From Acidobacteriota bacterium (GTDB lineage Bacteria > Acidobacteriota > Blastocatellia > RBC074), in contig JAEUQO010000322.1 of NCBI GenBank assembly GCA_016789605.1, positions 1 through 34,093 of the forward strand: 34,093 nt of DNA. The letters are read 5' to 3'. A program made the position numbers and the translations under genes. Positions within the stretch are counted from its first letter, which is position 1. Each line of letters begins with the position of its first letter. The notes beneath the pieces were generated by a model, which was not told where the DNA came from, did no database searches, and saw only the letters and a list, made by a program, of their open reading frames with translations. Shown here one piece after another: positions 17,961 through 26,853 of this stretch.

Positions 17961-19220
17961 ATGGATAAACCTCGTGACAAGGCAATCGCTCGCAACCGCA
18001 AAATTCGGCGGGTGATTTATCTGGTGTTGGCGTTGGGCGTGGTGGGCGCAATCAGCTTTAAGTTGTCTCAGTTGCAACCTGCGGCGCAAACGGTGGAACG
18101 CTCCACGGTCATCATTGACACCGTGCGGCAGGGCGAAATGTTGCGCAATGTGCGCGGACTGGGCACGCTCGTGCCCGAAGAAATCGTCTGGATTCCGGCC
18201 ACCACCAGCGGTCGCGTCGAAAAGCGGATGGTGCAACCGGGCACATCTGTGACGCCCGATACGGTGATTTTTGAGCTGAGCAATCCCGAATTGCAGCAGC
18301 AGTTGCTGGATGCCGAATCGCAATTGCGCTCATCGGAAGCTGAATACAACAACCGCAAAGTCGAGTTGGAGTCGCAGTTGCTGAACCAACGGGCGCAGGC
18401 CGCAACCGTCGAATCGGATTATCAGCAAGCCAAGCTGGATTCTGACGCCAACGAACAACTGGCGCGCGAAGGTCTGGTTTCAGAGCTGGTCATCAAGCAA
18501 AAACGCACCCGCGCCAACGAATTGGCCACGCGCAATCAATTGGAAAAACAGCGCATTGCCATGACTGCTGATGCGATGAAAACGCAATTGGCCGTCAGTC
18601 AGGCGTCGCTCGAACAGAAACGCACACTGTACGAACTGCGCAAAAAGCAGATCGCCGATTTGCGCGTCAAAGCCGGGATGAATGGCGTGTTGCAGGAATT
18701 GAGCGTGCAGATCGGACAGCAGGTGCAACCGGGCACCAATCTGGCGCGCGTATCGGATCCGAAACGGCTCAAAGCCGAAGTGAAGATTCCTGAAACGCAA
18801 ACCAAAGACATTCAGATCGGTCAGCCCGCACAGATTGATACGCGCAACGGCATCATTCCGGGCCGGGTGATGCGTATTGATCCGGCGGTGCAAAACGGCA
18901 CTCGCACCATTGACGTGCAACTGCTCGGCGAATTGCCCAAAGGCGCAGTGCCCGATTCGACCGTGGACGGCACGATTGAATTGGAACGTTTGACCAACAT
19001 TCTGTATGTGCAACGCCCGACCTTTGGGCAGGAAAACAGCACGATCAAGCTGTTCAAACTCGAAGCGGACGACCAGCACGCCGAAGCCGTGCCCGTGCAA
19101 CTGGGCCGTCATTCGGTGACGCATATCGAAATTCGCAGCGGTTTGAAAGTCGGCGACAAAGTGATCGTCTCTGACACTTCGCAATACGGTGACAACGTCA
19201 CGCGTATCCGTTTGAAATAA
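17961..19220 (+). CDS. HlyD/MacA-type periplasmic adaptor of an ABC efflux system
   Basis: The 419-residue protein has a basic n-region and one membrane anchor (residues 17-35, VIYLVLALGVVGAISF), then a lipoyl-like half motif (GTLVPEEIVWIPATTSGRVE). A long coiled-coil hairpin spans about 105-235, followed by the second lipoyl half (MNGVLQELSVQIGQQVQPGT) and beta-barrel and membrane-proximal domains to the end (LKVGDKVIVSDTSQYGDNV). Such adaptors bridge an inner-membrane ABC permease to an outer-membrane channel. GGGAGG at 17951-17956 supports the ATG at 17961. An upstream TTG at 17907 would start inside the -12 promoter element and is rejected. It is the first gene of the adaptor-ATPase-ankyrin-permease operon. 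Confidence 0.9.
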   Translation: MDKPRDKAIARNRKIRRVIYLVLALGVVGAISFKLSQLQPAAQTVERSTVIIDTVRQGEMLRNVRGLGTLVPEEIVWIPATTSGRVEKRMVQPGTSVTPDTVIFELSNPELQQQLLDAESQLRSSEAEYNNRKVELESQLLNQRAQAATVESDYQQAKLDSDANEQLAREGLVSELVIKQKRTRANELATRNQLEKQRIAMTADAMKTQLAVSQASLEQKRTLYELRKKQIADLRVKAGMNGVLQELSVQIGQQVQPGTNLARVSDPKRLKAEVKIPETQTKDIQIGQPAQIDTRNGIIPGRVMRIDPAVQNGTRTIDVQLLGELPKGAVPDSTVDGTIELERLTNILYVQRPTFGQENSTIKLFKLEADDQHAEAVPVQLGRHSVTHIEIRSGLKVGDKVIVSDTSQYGDNVTRIRLK

Positions 19221-19233
19221 TCCGTCTTGAACG

Positions 19234-19289
19234 CGGAAGCCACGCGCAGGCGTTGGCTTCCGATCGGCGTAGACCCCGCCCGTGGGCGG
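19234..19289 (+). other. Two intraoperonic hairpins between adaptor and ATPase genes
   Basis: A 9-bp stem (CGGAAGCCA at 19234-19242, partner 19254-19262) and a 6-bp CCGCCC/GGGCGG stem (19276-19289) fill most of the 97-bp gap. Neither is followed by T residues. They could act as mRNA processing or stability elements that set adaptor and transporter levels separately. Confidence 0.5.
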
Positions 19290-19317
19290 CACTCCAATCA
19301 CACAGAGGAGAGAGAAC

Positions 19318-20010
19318 ATGAGCGATGCCCTCTTGCGCATGGAAGGCGTGACGAAGGTTTTTTACACCGATGAAGTCGAAACACATGCTTTGTCGGGGAT
19401 TCACCTGGAAATCAACCAAGGCGAGTACGTTTCGATTGCCGGCCCGTCGGGCTGCGGCAAATCCACGCTGCTTTCGATTTTGGGCTTGCTCGATTCGCCC
19501 AGCGATGGCGCGTACGCGCTTAATGGCAAACCGGTTCAGGGGCTGAATCTGGCCGAACGCGCGCGCATCCGCAACCGCGAAATCGGGTTTATCTTCCAGA
19601 GTTTCAACCTGATCGGCGATTTGACCGTGTATGAAAATGTCGAATTGCCGTTGACCTATCGCGGGATGAGTTCCGCCGAACGCAAAAAACGCGTCAACGC
19701 CGCGCTCGAAAAAGTGAACATGGCGCATCGCGCCAAACACTTGCCGTCGCAACTCTCTGGCGGTCAGCAACAGCGCGTTGCCGTGGCGCGTGCCATCGTC
19801 GGCGAACCGCTCATCCTGCTGGCGGACGAACCGACCGGAAACCTCGATTCGACCAACGGTGAAGCCGTGATGGAATTGTTGCGCGAATTGCATCGCGGCG
19901 GCGCAACGATTTGTATGGTCACGCACGACCACCGGTTCGCCAAACACGCCGACCGTTCGATTCATCTGTTTGACGGACGCGTCGTCGAAGAAGGCCAGAA
20001 CGAGCAGTAA
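19318..20010 (+). CDS. MacB/LolD-type ABC transporter ATP-binding protein
   Basis: The 230-residue protein is a single nucleotide-binding domain. Walker A is GPSGCGKST (residues 42-50), the signature is LSGGQQQRVAVARA, Walker B is LILLADEPTGNLDST and the switch histidine lies in MVTHDHRFAKHADR. It belongs to the group that powers MacB, LolCDE and FtsX-type permeases, acting at the cytoplasmic face. GAGGAG lies 8-9 nt before the ATG at 19318; an in-frame GTG at 19282 would place coding sequence across a strong hairpin and has no ribosome site. It follows the adaptor gene and presumably energises the permease two genes downstream. Confidence 0.93.
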   Translation: MSDALLRMEGVTKVFYTDEVETHALSGIHLEINQGEYVSIAGPSGCGKSTLLSILGLLDSPSDGAYALNGKPVQGLNLAERARIRNREIGFIFQSFNLIGDLTVYENVELPLTYRGMSSAERKKRVNAALEKVNMAHRAKHLPSQLSGGQQQRVAVARAIVGEPLILLADEPTGNLDSTNGEAVMELLRELHRGGATICMVTHDHRFAKHADRSIHLFDGRVVEEGQNEQ

Positions 20011-20049
20011 GAGTGACCGGTAACGGATTGTCCTTTGCGGAGCAGTCTC

Positions 20050-20673
20050 GTGGCTGAATTGCAGGCATTTTTTAACGCTGTGCTTAACGGCGACGATGTA
20101 ACCGTCGGCGCCTGGCTGGCAGAATCTCCCGCTGTCGCGCAAATGAAGTTTGACGGCGCGACAGCGTTGCATTGCGCGGCGCTCGAAAACCGGCGCGCAG
20201 TGGTGGATTTGCTGCTGGCGCACGGCGCTGATCTGAATGTCGTGGATGATGAATTTGGCTCAACGCCGCTGCGTTGGGCCAACGAAAAAGGTCACGTCGA
20301 AATGACCGCCTATCTGGCAGCGCGCGGCGCGGCAGTTGATTTTCATACTGCCGCCGCTTGCGGCATGGTTGAGCGCGTTGCCAATTACTTGCTTGCCGGG
20401 GCCGACATCAACGAACAAAAAGGCTTTGGCACGCCGCTCCACGAAGCCTGTGTCTGGGGGCACCCCGAAGTGGTTGCGTTGCTGATCGCACACGCCGCCG
20501 ATCTGAATCTGAAAAATCGGGCCAAACACACGCCGTTGCTGGTTGCCGCGCATCAGGTGGCTTCTAACGCTGGCGACACTCCGATTGTGCATGACGGACG
20601 ACGCAAGGAAATCATCGCAGGTTGTAAACAGGTGGTTAGCCTGTTGCGCAAACACGGGGCATTGATGGAATGA
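20050..20673 (+). CDS. Ankyrin-repeat protein inside the efflux operon
   Basis: The protein has 207 residues if translation starts at GTG 20050, which has GGAG 7-8 nt upstream; an in-frame TTG at 20035 has no ribosome site. It contains about four ankyrin repeats: DGATALHCAALENRRAVVDL, GSTPLRWANEKGHVEMTAYL, HTAAACGMVERVANYLLAGA and GTPLHEACVWGHPEVVALLI. There is no signal peptide or membrane segment, so it is probably cytosolic. The fold mediates protein-protein contacts. Its position, 39 nt after the ATPase and 15 nt before the permease, is unusual for this transporter class and suggests a partner or regulator of the pump, although a neutral passenger gene is possible. Confidence 0.85.
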   Translation: MAELQAFFNAVLNGDDVTVGAWLAESPAVAQMKFDGATALHCAALENRRAVVDLLLAHGADLNVVDDEFGSTPLRWANEKGHVEMTAYLAARGAAVDFHTAAACGMVERVANYLLAGADINEQKGFGTPLHEACVWGHPEVVALLIAHAADLNLKNRAKHTPLLVAAHQVASNAGDTPIVHDGRRKEIIAGCKQVVSLLRKHGALME

Positions 20674-20688
20674 TGCCAAGGAGAAGCG

Positions 20689-23130
20689 ATGACACAGTTG
20701 TGGCAAGACTTGCGTTACAGCCTGCGCATGTTGCGTGCTCACCGCTCGCTAACGTTGGTCGCGATGCTCGTTCTGGCTTTGGGCATCGGCGCCAATACCG
20801 CCATTTTTAGCGTCGTCAATGCTGTCCTCTTACGTCCGTTGCCATATCAAAATGCTGATCGGTTGGTCACCATCTGGGGCAGCTTTCTCAAACTCAACAT
20901 CGAGCGCTTACCCGCCAAAGCCGCTGAATACCTGGATTACCGCGAGCAAACGCAAAGCTTTGCCCAGGTTGCTGCCTCAAACAGCACCAATTACACCTTG
21001 ACCGGTACGGCACAGCCGGAACGATTGCCGGGCACGCGCATTACGACCAATCTGTTTTCTTTGCTCGGCGCACAGGTCGCGTTGGGCCGAGGATTCACCG
21101 CTGAAGATGCACAAGTCGGCCATGAGAATGTGGTGATTGTCAGTCACACATTTTGGCAACAGCGATTTGGCGGCGCGTCGGATGTGGTTGGCAAATCCTT
21201 GCGGCTGAACGATCAGAATTACACCATCATCGGCATCATGCCCGCCGGGTTTCAATATCCGCAGTCCAGCTTTCCGTTTGGTGAACCCGCCGAGTTCTGG
21301 ACGCCGCTGAGTTTTTCCACAGAGCAGATTGCGCAACGCCAACCGCCATATTTTCTCAACGTCATCGGTCAGCTAAAACCGGGCGTGACCTTGGCGCAGG
21401 CGCGCACCGAAATGCGCGCGCTCGCCCAACGGTTTGAAGCGCAACATCCCGGCTATCGCGGCCCCAACAATGCAGACGGCGGCTGGCGCATCACGGTGAA
21501 TCAGCTAGAAGAAGAGATCGCCGGACAAAGCCGAGTTGCGTTGTTGCTGTTATGGGGCGCGGTCGCGTTGGTGCTGTTGATCGCGTGTGCGAACGTTGCC
21601 AATTTGTTGTTGGTGCGCGCCACGACACGCAAACGAGAGTTGGCCATACGTGCGGCTTTGGGGGCGAGTCGGTTCCGCCTTGCGCGGCAATTGCTGTGCG
21701 AAAGCGTATTGCTCGCCTTGGGCGGAGGCGCCATCGGTCTGTGGCTGGCGTGGTGGGGCGTCGAAGCGCTCACCGCGCTTAAGCTTGAGAATTTGCCGCG
21801 CCTTGACGAAAGCAATCTGGATTGGCGCGTTTGGGGATTTACTTTTCTGGTTTCTGTTTTGACGGGCGTGCTTTTCGGGATATTGCCAGCTTGGCAAGCC
21901 TCACGACCCGATGTCCAGCAAATCTTGAAAGACGGCGGCGCAGGCGTCACGCGTAACCGTCACTGGTTGCGCAATGCGCTGGTTGTCGGTGAAATCGCAC
22001 TTGCCGTCGTGTTGTTGGTCGGCGCCGGATTGTTGCTCAACAGTCTGCTTCGTTTGCAACGCGTAAATCCGGGCCTGGATATCAACCATCTGCTCTATGC
22101 TGAATTGTCATTGCCGTCGTCGCGCTATCCAACGGCGGAAAATGCGCGCGCGTTTTATGACGAACTGGTATCGCGCGTTGCTGCGTTGCCCGGTGTTGAA
22201 CAGGCGAGCGCTGCCAATCGCATTCCGCTGACCGGCGTGATCACCAATGATCCTTTTGCCATCGAAGGCCGCCAACTTGATTTCAGTAACCCACCGAATG
22301 CGTCCTGGCGCCTGGTTTTGCCGCAGTACTTCCACACGGTCGGCATCCCGTTGCTGAGCGGACGCGATTTCAATGCCCAGGACGGCAACGAAGTCGCCAT
22401 TATCAACCAGACAATGGCGCGTAAATACTGGCCCGGTGAAGACCCGCTCGGAAAGCGGCTTTCGCTGGGTGTGCCAAGCCCAACCAACCCCTGGAAGCGC
22501 ATCATCGGCGTGGTCGCCGATACGCCGCAACGCACGCTGGAATCAGCGCCTGGTGCAGACTGGTATTTGCCGTTTGCCGCGCGTGCTTTGCGTGACGGAC
22601 ATTTGCTTGTGCGCACGGTTGGCGATCCGGCGGCGCTGGCTGCCGCCATACGGCAACAAGTCTGGGCGATAGACAAAGACCAGCCGGTGACGAAGCTCGT
22701 GACGATGCGCGAATCAGTACATCGCACACTGGGTGCGCGCCGGTTCAATACCTGGTTGTTGAGCGGGTTTGCCGGGCTGGCATTGCTCTTGGCCGCGCTG
22801 GGAATTTACAGTGTGATTTCCTATTCTGTGACGCAACGCACACGAGAACTTGGCATTCGGATGGCGCTGGGCGCGCAAATGCGTGATGTCTTGCGGCTGG
22901 TTTTGCGGCAAGGCATGGCATTGGTGGTGATCGGTTTGGTGATGGGCTTGGCCGTCTCGCTGGCCCTTTCGCGTGTGTTGCACGGAATGCTGTTTGGCAT
23001 TGGCGCACACGATCCGCTGACCATTGTTGGCGTGACTGTTCTGTTGGTTGGTGTAGCCTGGCTGGCTTGCTATCTGCCCGCGCGGCGCGCCACCAGAGTA
23101 GACCCATTGGTGGCGTTGCGCCACGAATAG
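20689..23130 (+). CDS. ADOP/MacB-type ABC transporter permease
   Basis: The 813-residue inner-membrane protein has the duplicated FtsX architecture of the acidobacterial duplicated orphan permeases. The first membrane segment is [20 protein letters not shown] (about residues 24-43), followed by a MacB-type periplasmic core domain. The first FtsX core lies at about 285-400 ([40 protein letters not shown]). A second segment is at about 425-445 with a second periplasmic domain, and the C-terminal FtsX core lies at about 690-800 ([34 protein letters not shown]). AAGGAG stands 6 nt before the ATG. With the adaptor and ATPase upstream it forms an efflux pump; the substrate is unknown. It contains both halves in one chain. 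Confidence 0.92.
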   Translation: MTQLWQDLRYSLRMLRAHRSLTLVAMLVLALGIGANTAIFSVVNAVLLRPLPYQNADRLVTIWGSFLKLNIERLPAKAAEYLDYREQTQSFAQVAASNSTNYTLTGTAQPERLPGTRITTNLFSLLGAQVALGRGFTAEDAQVGHENVVIVSHTFWQQRFGGASDVVGKSLRLNDQNYTIIGIMPAGFQYPQSSFPFGEPAEFWTPLSFSTEQIAQRQPPYFLNVIGQLKPGVTLAQARTEMRALAQRFEAQHPGYRGPNNADGGWRITVNQLEEEIAGQSRVALLLLWGAVALVLLIACANVANLLLVRATTRKRELAIRAALGASRFRLARQLLCESVLLALGGGAIGLWLAWWGVEALTALKLENLPRLDESNLDWRVWGFTFLVSVLTGVLFGILPAWQASRPDVQQILKDGGAGVTRNRHWLRNALVVGEIALAVVLLVGAGLLLNSLLRLQRVNPGLDINHLLYAELSLPSSRYPTAENARAFYDELVSRVAALPGVEQASAANRIPLTGVITNDPFAIEGRQLDFSNPPNASWRLVLPQYFHTVGIPLLSGRDFNAQDGNEVAIINQTMARKYWPGEDPLGKRLSLGVPSPTNPWKRIIGVVADTPQRTLESAPGADWYLPFAARALRDGHLLVRTVGDPAALAAAIRQQVWAIDKDQPVTKLVTMRESVHRTLGARRFNTWLLSGFAGLALLLAALGIYSVISYSVTQRTRELGIRMALGAQMRDVLRLVLRQGMALVVIGLVMGLAVSLALSRVLHGMLFGIGAHDPLTIVGVTVLLVGVAWLACYLPARRATRVDPLVALRHE

Positions 23131-23223
23131 AAACAGCAATTCAACTTGCGGCAAAATCGGTGAGAACCAGACAGCTCTTTTCCGGTTTTGCGGCGAAGAA
23201 CTAACTAGATGGGTTTTCAATTT

Positions 23224-23332
23224 GCTTTACGGATTAACCACAGAATCACGGAGGCGCAGAGAAATGCTTATGAACCTCTGCGGCTCTCTGCCTCTGTGGC
23301 AAAACCCGTACGCCAAAATGAAATCTGATCTA
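23224..23332. repeat. Dispersed 109-bp repeat, copy 2
   Basis: This is the same length and orientation as 6201-6309, from GCTTTACGGATTA to AAATCTGATCTA. The two copies differ at about 12 positions, mainly in the hairpin loop region. The inner arms (ACCACAGAATCACGGAGG, TGCCTCTGTGGC) can pair. It lies between the permease stop and the M28 peptidase start, ending 19 nt before that ATG, so it may form part of the peptidase mRNA leader. Confidence 0.85.
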
Positions 23333-23351
23333 ACTGCCTCCCTAGGACTTT

Positions 23352-25004
23352 ATGAAAAAACTCGGACTTCTTGTTTTCCTTTTGGCTGTGGCCCTGGCGG
23401 CTCCGTTTACCGTCAGCCAGGCGCAACGCAAACCAGCCAAGAACGCCGCGCCTGCGCCGACGCCGACGCCTTCGTTTGGCAACGCCGATTTCATCACGGC
23501 GGATCAATTGCGCGATTACCTGACGTTTGTTGCCTCTGACGAGATGGAAGGCCGCGACACGCCTTCGCGCGGATTGGATACGACCGCGAAATATCTGGCG
23601 TCGCAAATGGCGCGTTGGGGCGTGAAACCGGCAGGCGAGGGTGGGACATATTTCCAGCGTATCGCGATGAAGCGCAACAAACTCGATCCGACGTTGACGC
23701 GTCTCGAAATCAACGGCCAGAGCTTTACCTATGGCGACGATTTTCTGGCGGGCATCAATGCCGGTTCTGTCAGCGGGCAATTGGTGTATGTCAGTCACGG
23801 CTGGGTCGTCAAAGCCAAGAACATTGACGCCTATCAGGGTCTGGATGTGAAAGACAAGATTCTGGTGGTGCTCGGCGGTGGTTTGCCGAAAGGCGTGACG
23901 CAAAACGACCTCAAAGGCAAACAGGGCGAAGACTGGGAGTTCCCGATGGCGGCAGTGCAAAAACGCGGCGCCAAAGCCGTCATCCTGATTCCCAATTTTC
24001 AAACGCTGGCCAATTGGAGCAACAGCCGCCAAAACGCCACCGAACGCGGATTCGCCGTGGTCGAAAAATTCCAGACCGGAGGCAATACGCCGCCGCTTTC
24101 AATCACCGCTTCGCCGCGCTTGCTCAATGCGTTGTTTCAAGGAGAAAAGAGCAACGCGCCGACCATCTTCAATCGCGCGACGGCAAATGATGCGGTCGAA
24201 TCGTTTGCCTTCAAGCCGGAAAAGACCGTCACCATCAACGTCGGCGTCAAATCTGAACCGGCCAGTACGCAAAACGTCATCGGCGTGATCGAAGGCAGCG
24301 ATCCCGCGCTCAAGAGTGAATATATCGCCATCGGCGCGCATTACGATCACGTCGGCATCGGTAATCCCGTCAACGGCGACGCCATTTACAACGGCGCGGA
24401 TGATGACGCCTCTGGCACGGTGGCGGTGCTGGCGATGGCCGAAGCTTTTGCCAAAGGGCCGCGTCCGAAACGTTCGATCCTGTTCATCTGGCACGCAGGC
24501 GAAGAGAAAGGTTTGTGGGGATCGCGGTATTTCACCGACTATCCGACAGTGCCGCTCGACAAAATCGTGGCTGATTTGAACATTGACATGATCGGGCGCA
24601 CCAAAAAGGAAAATGACGTGCCTGCCAATCAGCCGTTGCCCAAACCGGGCGAAATCTTCCTGATCGGCCCGACGATGATGAGCCTGGAGTTGAAGGAAAT
24701 CAGCGAGACGGTCAACAAGTCGTATCTGGGTTTGCGCTTCGATTACAAATACGACGACATCAAACACCCTGAGCAGTTCTTCTTCCGCAGCGACCATTAC
24801 AATTACGCGCGCAAAGGCATCCCGATCATCTTTTACATGGACGGCGAACACGAAGACTATCACCGGCCTTCGGATCACGCTGACAAGATTGATTATCAAA
24901 ACATGGAAAAGGTGTCGCGGACGATCTATGCGACGGCCTGGGAACTCGGCAACCGCGCCAACCGTCCGCGCGTAGACAAGATTCCCAGTCAGGACGGACA
25001 GTAA
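23352..25004 (+). CDS. Secreted M28-family zinc aminopeptidase
   Basis: The 550-residue protein has a signal peptide (residues 1-25, ending VSQAQ) and a Pro/Ala linker. It then has a PA-like insert (about 135-270, LVYVSHGWVVKAKNIDAYQG; GAKAVILIPNF) and an M28 catalytic domain from about 310. Probable zinc ligands are the His of AIGAHYDHVG, the Asp of NGADDDASG, the Glu pair of HAGEEKGLWGS, the Asp of NIDMIGR and the His of EDYHRPSDH. Known relatives are extracellular or periplasmic di-zinc aminopeptidases. The ribosome site is weak (AGGA, 4 nt). A strong terminator follows, and the next gene is convergent. Co-transcription with the efflux operon across the 221-bp repeat-containing gap cannot be excluded. 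Confidence 0.92.
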   Translation: MKKLGLLVFLLAVALAAPFTVSQAQRKPAKNAAPAPTPTPSFGNADFITADQLRDYLTFVASDEMEGRDTPSRGLDTTAKYLASQMARWGVKPAGEGGTYFQRIAMKRNKLDPTLTRLEINGQSFTYGDDFLAGINAGSVSGQLVYVSHGWVVKAKNIDAYQGLDVKDKILVVLGGGLPKGVTQNDLKGKQGEDWEFPMAAVQKRGAKAVILIPNFQTLANWSNSRQNATERGFAVVEKFQTGGNTPPLSITASPRLLNALFQGEKSNAPTIFNRATANDAVESFAFKPEKTVTINVGVKSEPASTQNVIGVIEGSDPALKSEYIAIGAHYDHVGIGNPVNGDAIYNGADDDASGTVAVLAMAEAFAKGPRPKRSILFIWHAGEEKGLWGSRYFTDYPTVPLDKIVADLNIDMIGRTKKENDVPANQPLPKPGEIFLIGPTMMSLELKEISETVNKSYLGLRFDYKYDDIKHPEQFFFRSDHYNYARKGIPIIFYMDGEHEDYHRPSDHADKIDYQNMEKVSRTIYATAWELGNRANRPRVDKIPSQDGQ

Positions 25005-25031
25005 GCTCTCGTCGTCAGACTGAAAGACGCG

Positions 25032-25079
25032 AACGCCACAAGCCAGCTCGGCAAGAGCAAGCTTGTGGCGTTTGTTTTT
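25032..25079 (+). terminator. Rho-independent terminator of the M28 peptidase gene
   Basis: A perfect 12-bp stem (AACGCCACAAGC at 25032-25043, partner 25061-25072) encloses a loop with a nested GCTC/GAGC pairing and is followed by TGTTTTT. It starts 27 nt after the stop, between convergent genes; only the rightward strand has a T-run. Confidence 0.9.
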
Positions 25080-25164
25080 GCGCGACAGAAAATCAGGCAG
25101 GCCCGCCAAAAGTTGGTGCTATTTCGAGGAGCGTCCAGGTTGGATGAGGGAGTGTTGGCTGACG

Positions 25165-25323
25165 TTACCAGCGCAGCCAGACGTAATCGAGCGCATTTTT
25201 CATGCGGGCGAAAACAGACGCGACGCTGTCGTTGTATTCGGCGAAGAGATAGGTAAAGCCGACGAAGAGGAAAAGATAAAAGAGAAGTTCTGCCAGACCT
25301 CGTCCCACGATTTGTTTCTGCAT
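25165..25323 (-). CDS. Small membrane protein (52 residues), last gene of the two-component/ABC operon
   Basis: An ATG at 25323 lies 10 nt after the histidine kinase stop (25334-25336), with GAGG 5 nt before it, so it should be translated by coupling. The product reads MQKQIVGRGLAELLFYLFLF and continues with VGFTYLFAEY, giving one hydrophobic helix (about residues 11-29). A charged amphipathic tail follows (NDSVASVFARMKNALDYVWL). A longer reading with an upstream start would run back into the kinase gene. I do not recognise the family. Location after the kinase suggests a small accessory or sensor protein. The gene is small enough to be missed by automatic annotation. Confidence 0.65.
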   Translation of the reverse strand: MQKQIVGRGLAELLFYLFLFVGFTYLFAEYNDSVASVFARMKNALDYVWLRW

Positions 25324-25333
25324 TGTTGCCTCG

Positions 25334-26818
25334 TTAGATCGGCAACCGTAACCTCGCCTCGCACCCACGCGCCGCCGAACGGTTTTCGAGCGTCAATGTG
25401 CCACCGTGTCCTTCGGCAATCTGACGACTGAGCGCCAGGCCAATGCCTGAACCGCCCGGTTTGGTCGTAAAGAAGGGCACGAAGAGATTCGACGTATTCG
25501 ACAAACCGGGGCCTTCGTCTTCGACACTGAGTTCGAGTTGGCCGCTGTTGACGCGCCAACTGACCAGCACACCGCCATTGGTTTCGCGCGACGCGTCCAC
25601 GGCGTTGCGCACCAGATTGATCAGCAACTGTTCCAGTTGGTCGCGGTCGGCCTGAATGACGAGTTCGGGGCCCGGCACCAATTCAATTTTCATACGCGTT
25701 TCCAGCCCGACGACTTGTCGTACCCACGCGCCGACATCCAGGGGCTTCAGGTCGGGGCGCGGCAATTTGGCCAGCTTCGCGTATGCGGTCATGAACCGGT
25801 TCAATGCTTCAGCGCGAGAGGAAATGATCGAAAGGCCGCGTTGGAGGTCTTCCTCCCAGTCAGGGGCGCGCGGCGTACGGGCGAGCAGACTTTCCAGACT
25901 GCCCGCGATGGATTTGATGGGGGCAAGCGAGTTGTTCAATTCGTGGCCCAACACGCGCACCAGACGCTGCCAGGCTTGCCGTTCTTCTTCGCGCAGAGCG
26001 CGGCTCAAATCAGCCAGCACGACCAGTTGGTGGGGTTTGCCATCTTGGCGAAAGACGCTGCGTCGCATGCCCCAGCGGCCAAATCCGCTGGCGACGCCGC
26101 GAAAACTGCGTTGCAGCGTGCGTGCCGGTTCTCCGTCCAGACAATCTTCCAACTGCAATTCGTTGGCGGTGCGTCCGAGCAATTGTTCGGCGGGGCGATC
26201 CAGCAGCTTTTCGCCGGCGCGATTGACCAGCCGCAATCGCTGTTCGCCGTCAAAGGCAAAGACCGCGACTTCGATTTCTGACATCACGGTGCGCAACAGC
26301 GCAGTGGCTTCGAGCGCGCCGAACCGCTGTTGGCGCAAGGTCGTGCCAAGCGCGTTCACTTCGCGCACGACATCGCCCAGCGGATCGTCGTTTTTGGCGG
26401 CGCGTCCGCGAATCGAGTAATCGCCTTCGCGCAAGGCGGCCAGCAAATTCGACAGCGTTTGCAACGGCATCACGACGCGTTCGCGCAAGGCAAACGCGCA
26501 ACCCAACCAGAAACTGACGATGAAAACCGTCAGCGTCCATTGCACCTTGGCCGAATGATCGCCTTGCCACAACAGCACCAGACCAACCAGTGCGCCAGGC
26601 AAGCCGGTCAGCAAGGCAAGCAGCAAAACCCGTTTGTCGTAATTGAGCGGTTGGGGGTGAAACGCCCGGGGGAGTGGTTTGATCGGAATGCCCGCATCCG
26701 TTTCCAGATTGAGCAGGTGCGGGCGCGCAGATTGTACATTACGCGAGCCTGAGAGCGCAGCCGGTTGCGGCTCATCTGTGCGCGTTGTCGCCGCTTGTTG
26801 CTCGCTCGTGACATCCAT
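25334..26818 (-). CDS. NtrB/NtrY-like membrane sensor histidine kinase
   Basis: The 494-residue kinase has a 60-residue cytosolic N-terminus, two membrane helices (about 62-84 and 93-112) with a very short external loop, and a HAMP-like linker (RERVVMPLQTLSNLLAALRE). A PAS-like domain (about 175-275) follows, and then the catalytic core. The H-box is GHELNNSLAPIKSIAGS with His292. N, G1 and G2 boxes are LINLVRNAVDAS, EDEGPGLS and GSGIGLALSRQIAEGHGG, all intact. The small external loop suggests sensing within the membrane. It begins 35 nt after the response-regulator stop, without a clear ribosome site. The partner is surely the upstream NtrC-type protein; the signal is unknown but may reflect membrane or efflux stress. 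Confidence 0.92.
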   Translation of the reverse strand: MDVTSEQQAATTRTDEPQPAALSGSRNVQSARPHLLNLETDAGIPIKPLPRAFHPQPLNYDKRVLLLALLTGLPGALVGLVLLWQGDHSAKVQWTLTVFIVSFWLGCAFALRERVVMPLQTLSNLLAALREGDYSIRGRAAKNDDPLGDVVREVNALGTTLRQQRFGALEATALLRTVMSEIEVAVFAFDGEQRLRLVNRAGEKLLDRPAEQLLGRTANELQLEDCLDGEPARTLQRSFRGVASGFGRWGMRRSVFRQDGKPHQLVVLADLSRALREEERQAWQRLVRVLGHELNNSLAPIKSIAGSLESLLARTPRAPDWEEDLQRGLSIISSRAEALNRFMTAYAKLAKLPRPDLKPLDVGAWVRQVVGLETRMKIELVPGPELVIQADRDQLEQLLINLVRNAVDASRETNGGVLVSWRVNSGQLELSVEDEGPGLSNTSNLFVPFFTTKPGGSGIGLALSRQIAEGHGGTLTLENRSAARGCEARLRLPI

Positions 26819-26853
26819 AATCGGTAGCGTGAGATCAAATGCCGGTTGCCGAA

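Noticed and set aside
19282..19317. Upstream GTG start for the ATPase
   Set aside because: It falls within the CCGCCC/GGGCGG hairpin and adds residues not typical of the family; the ATG at 19318 has GAGGAG.
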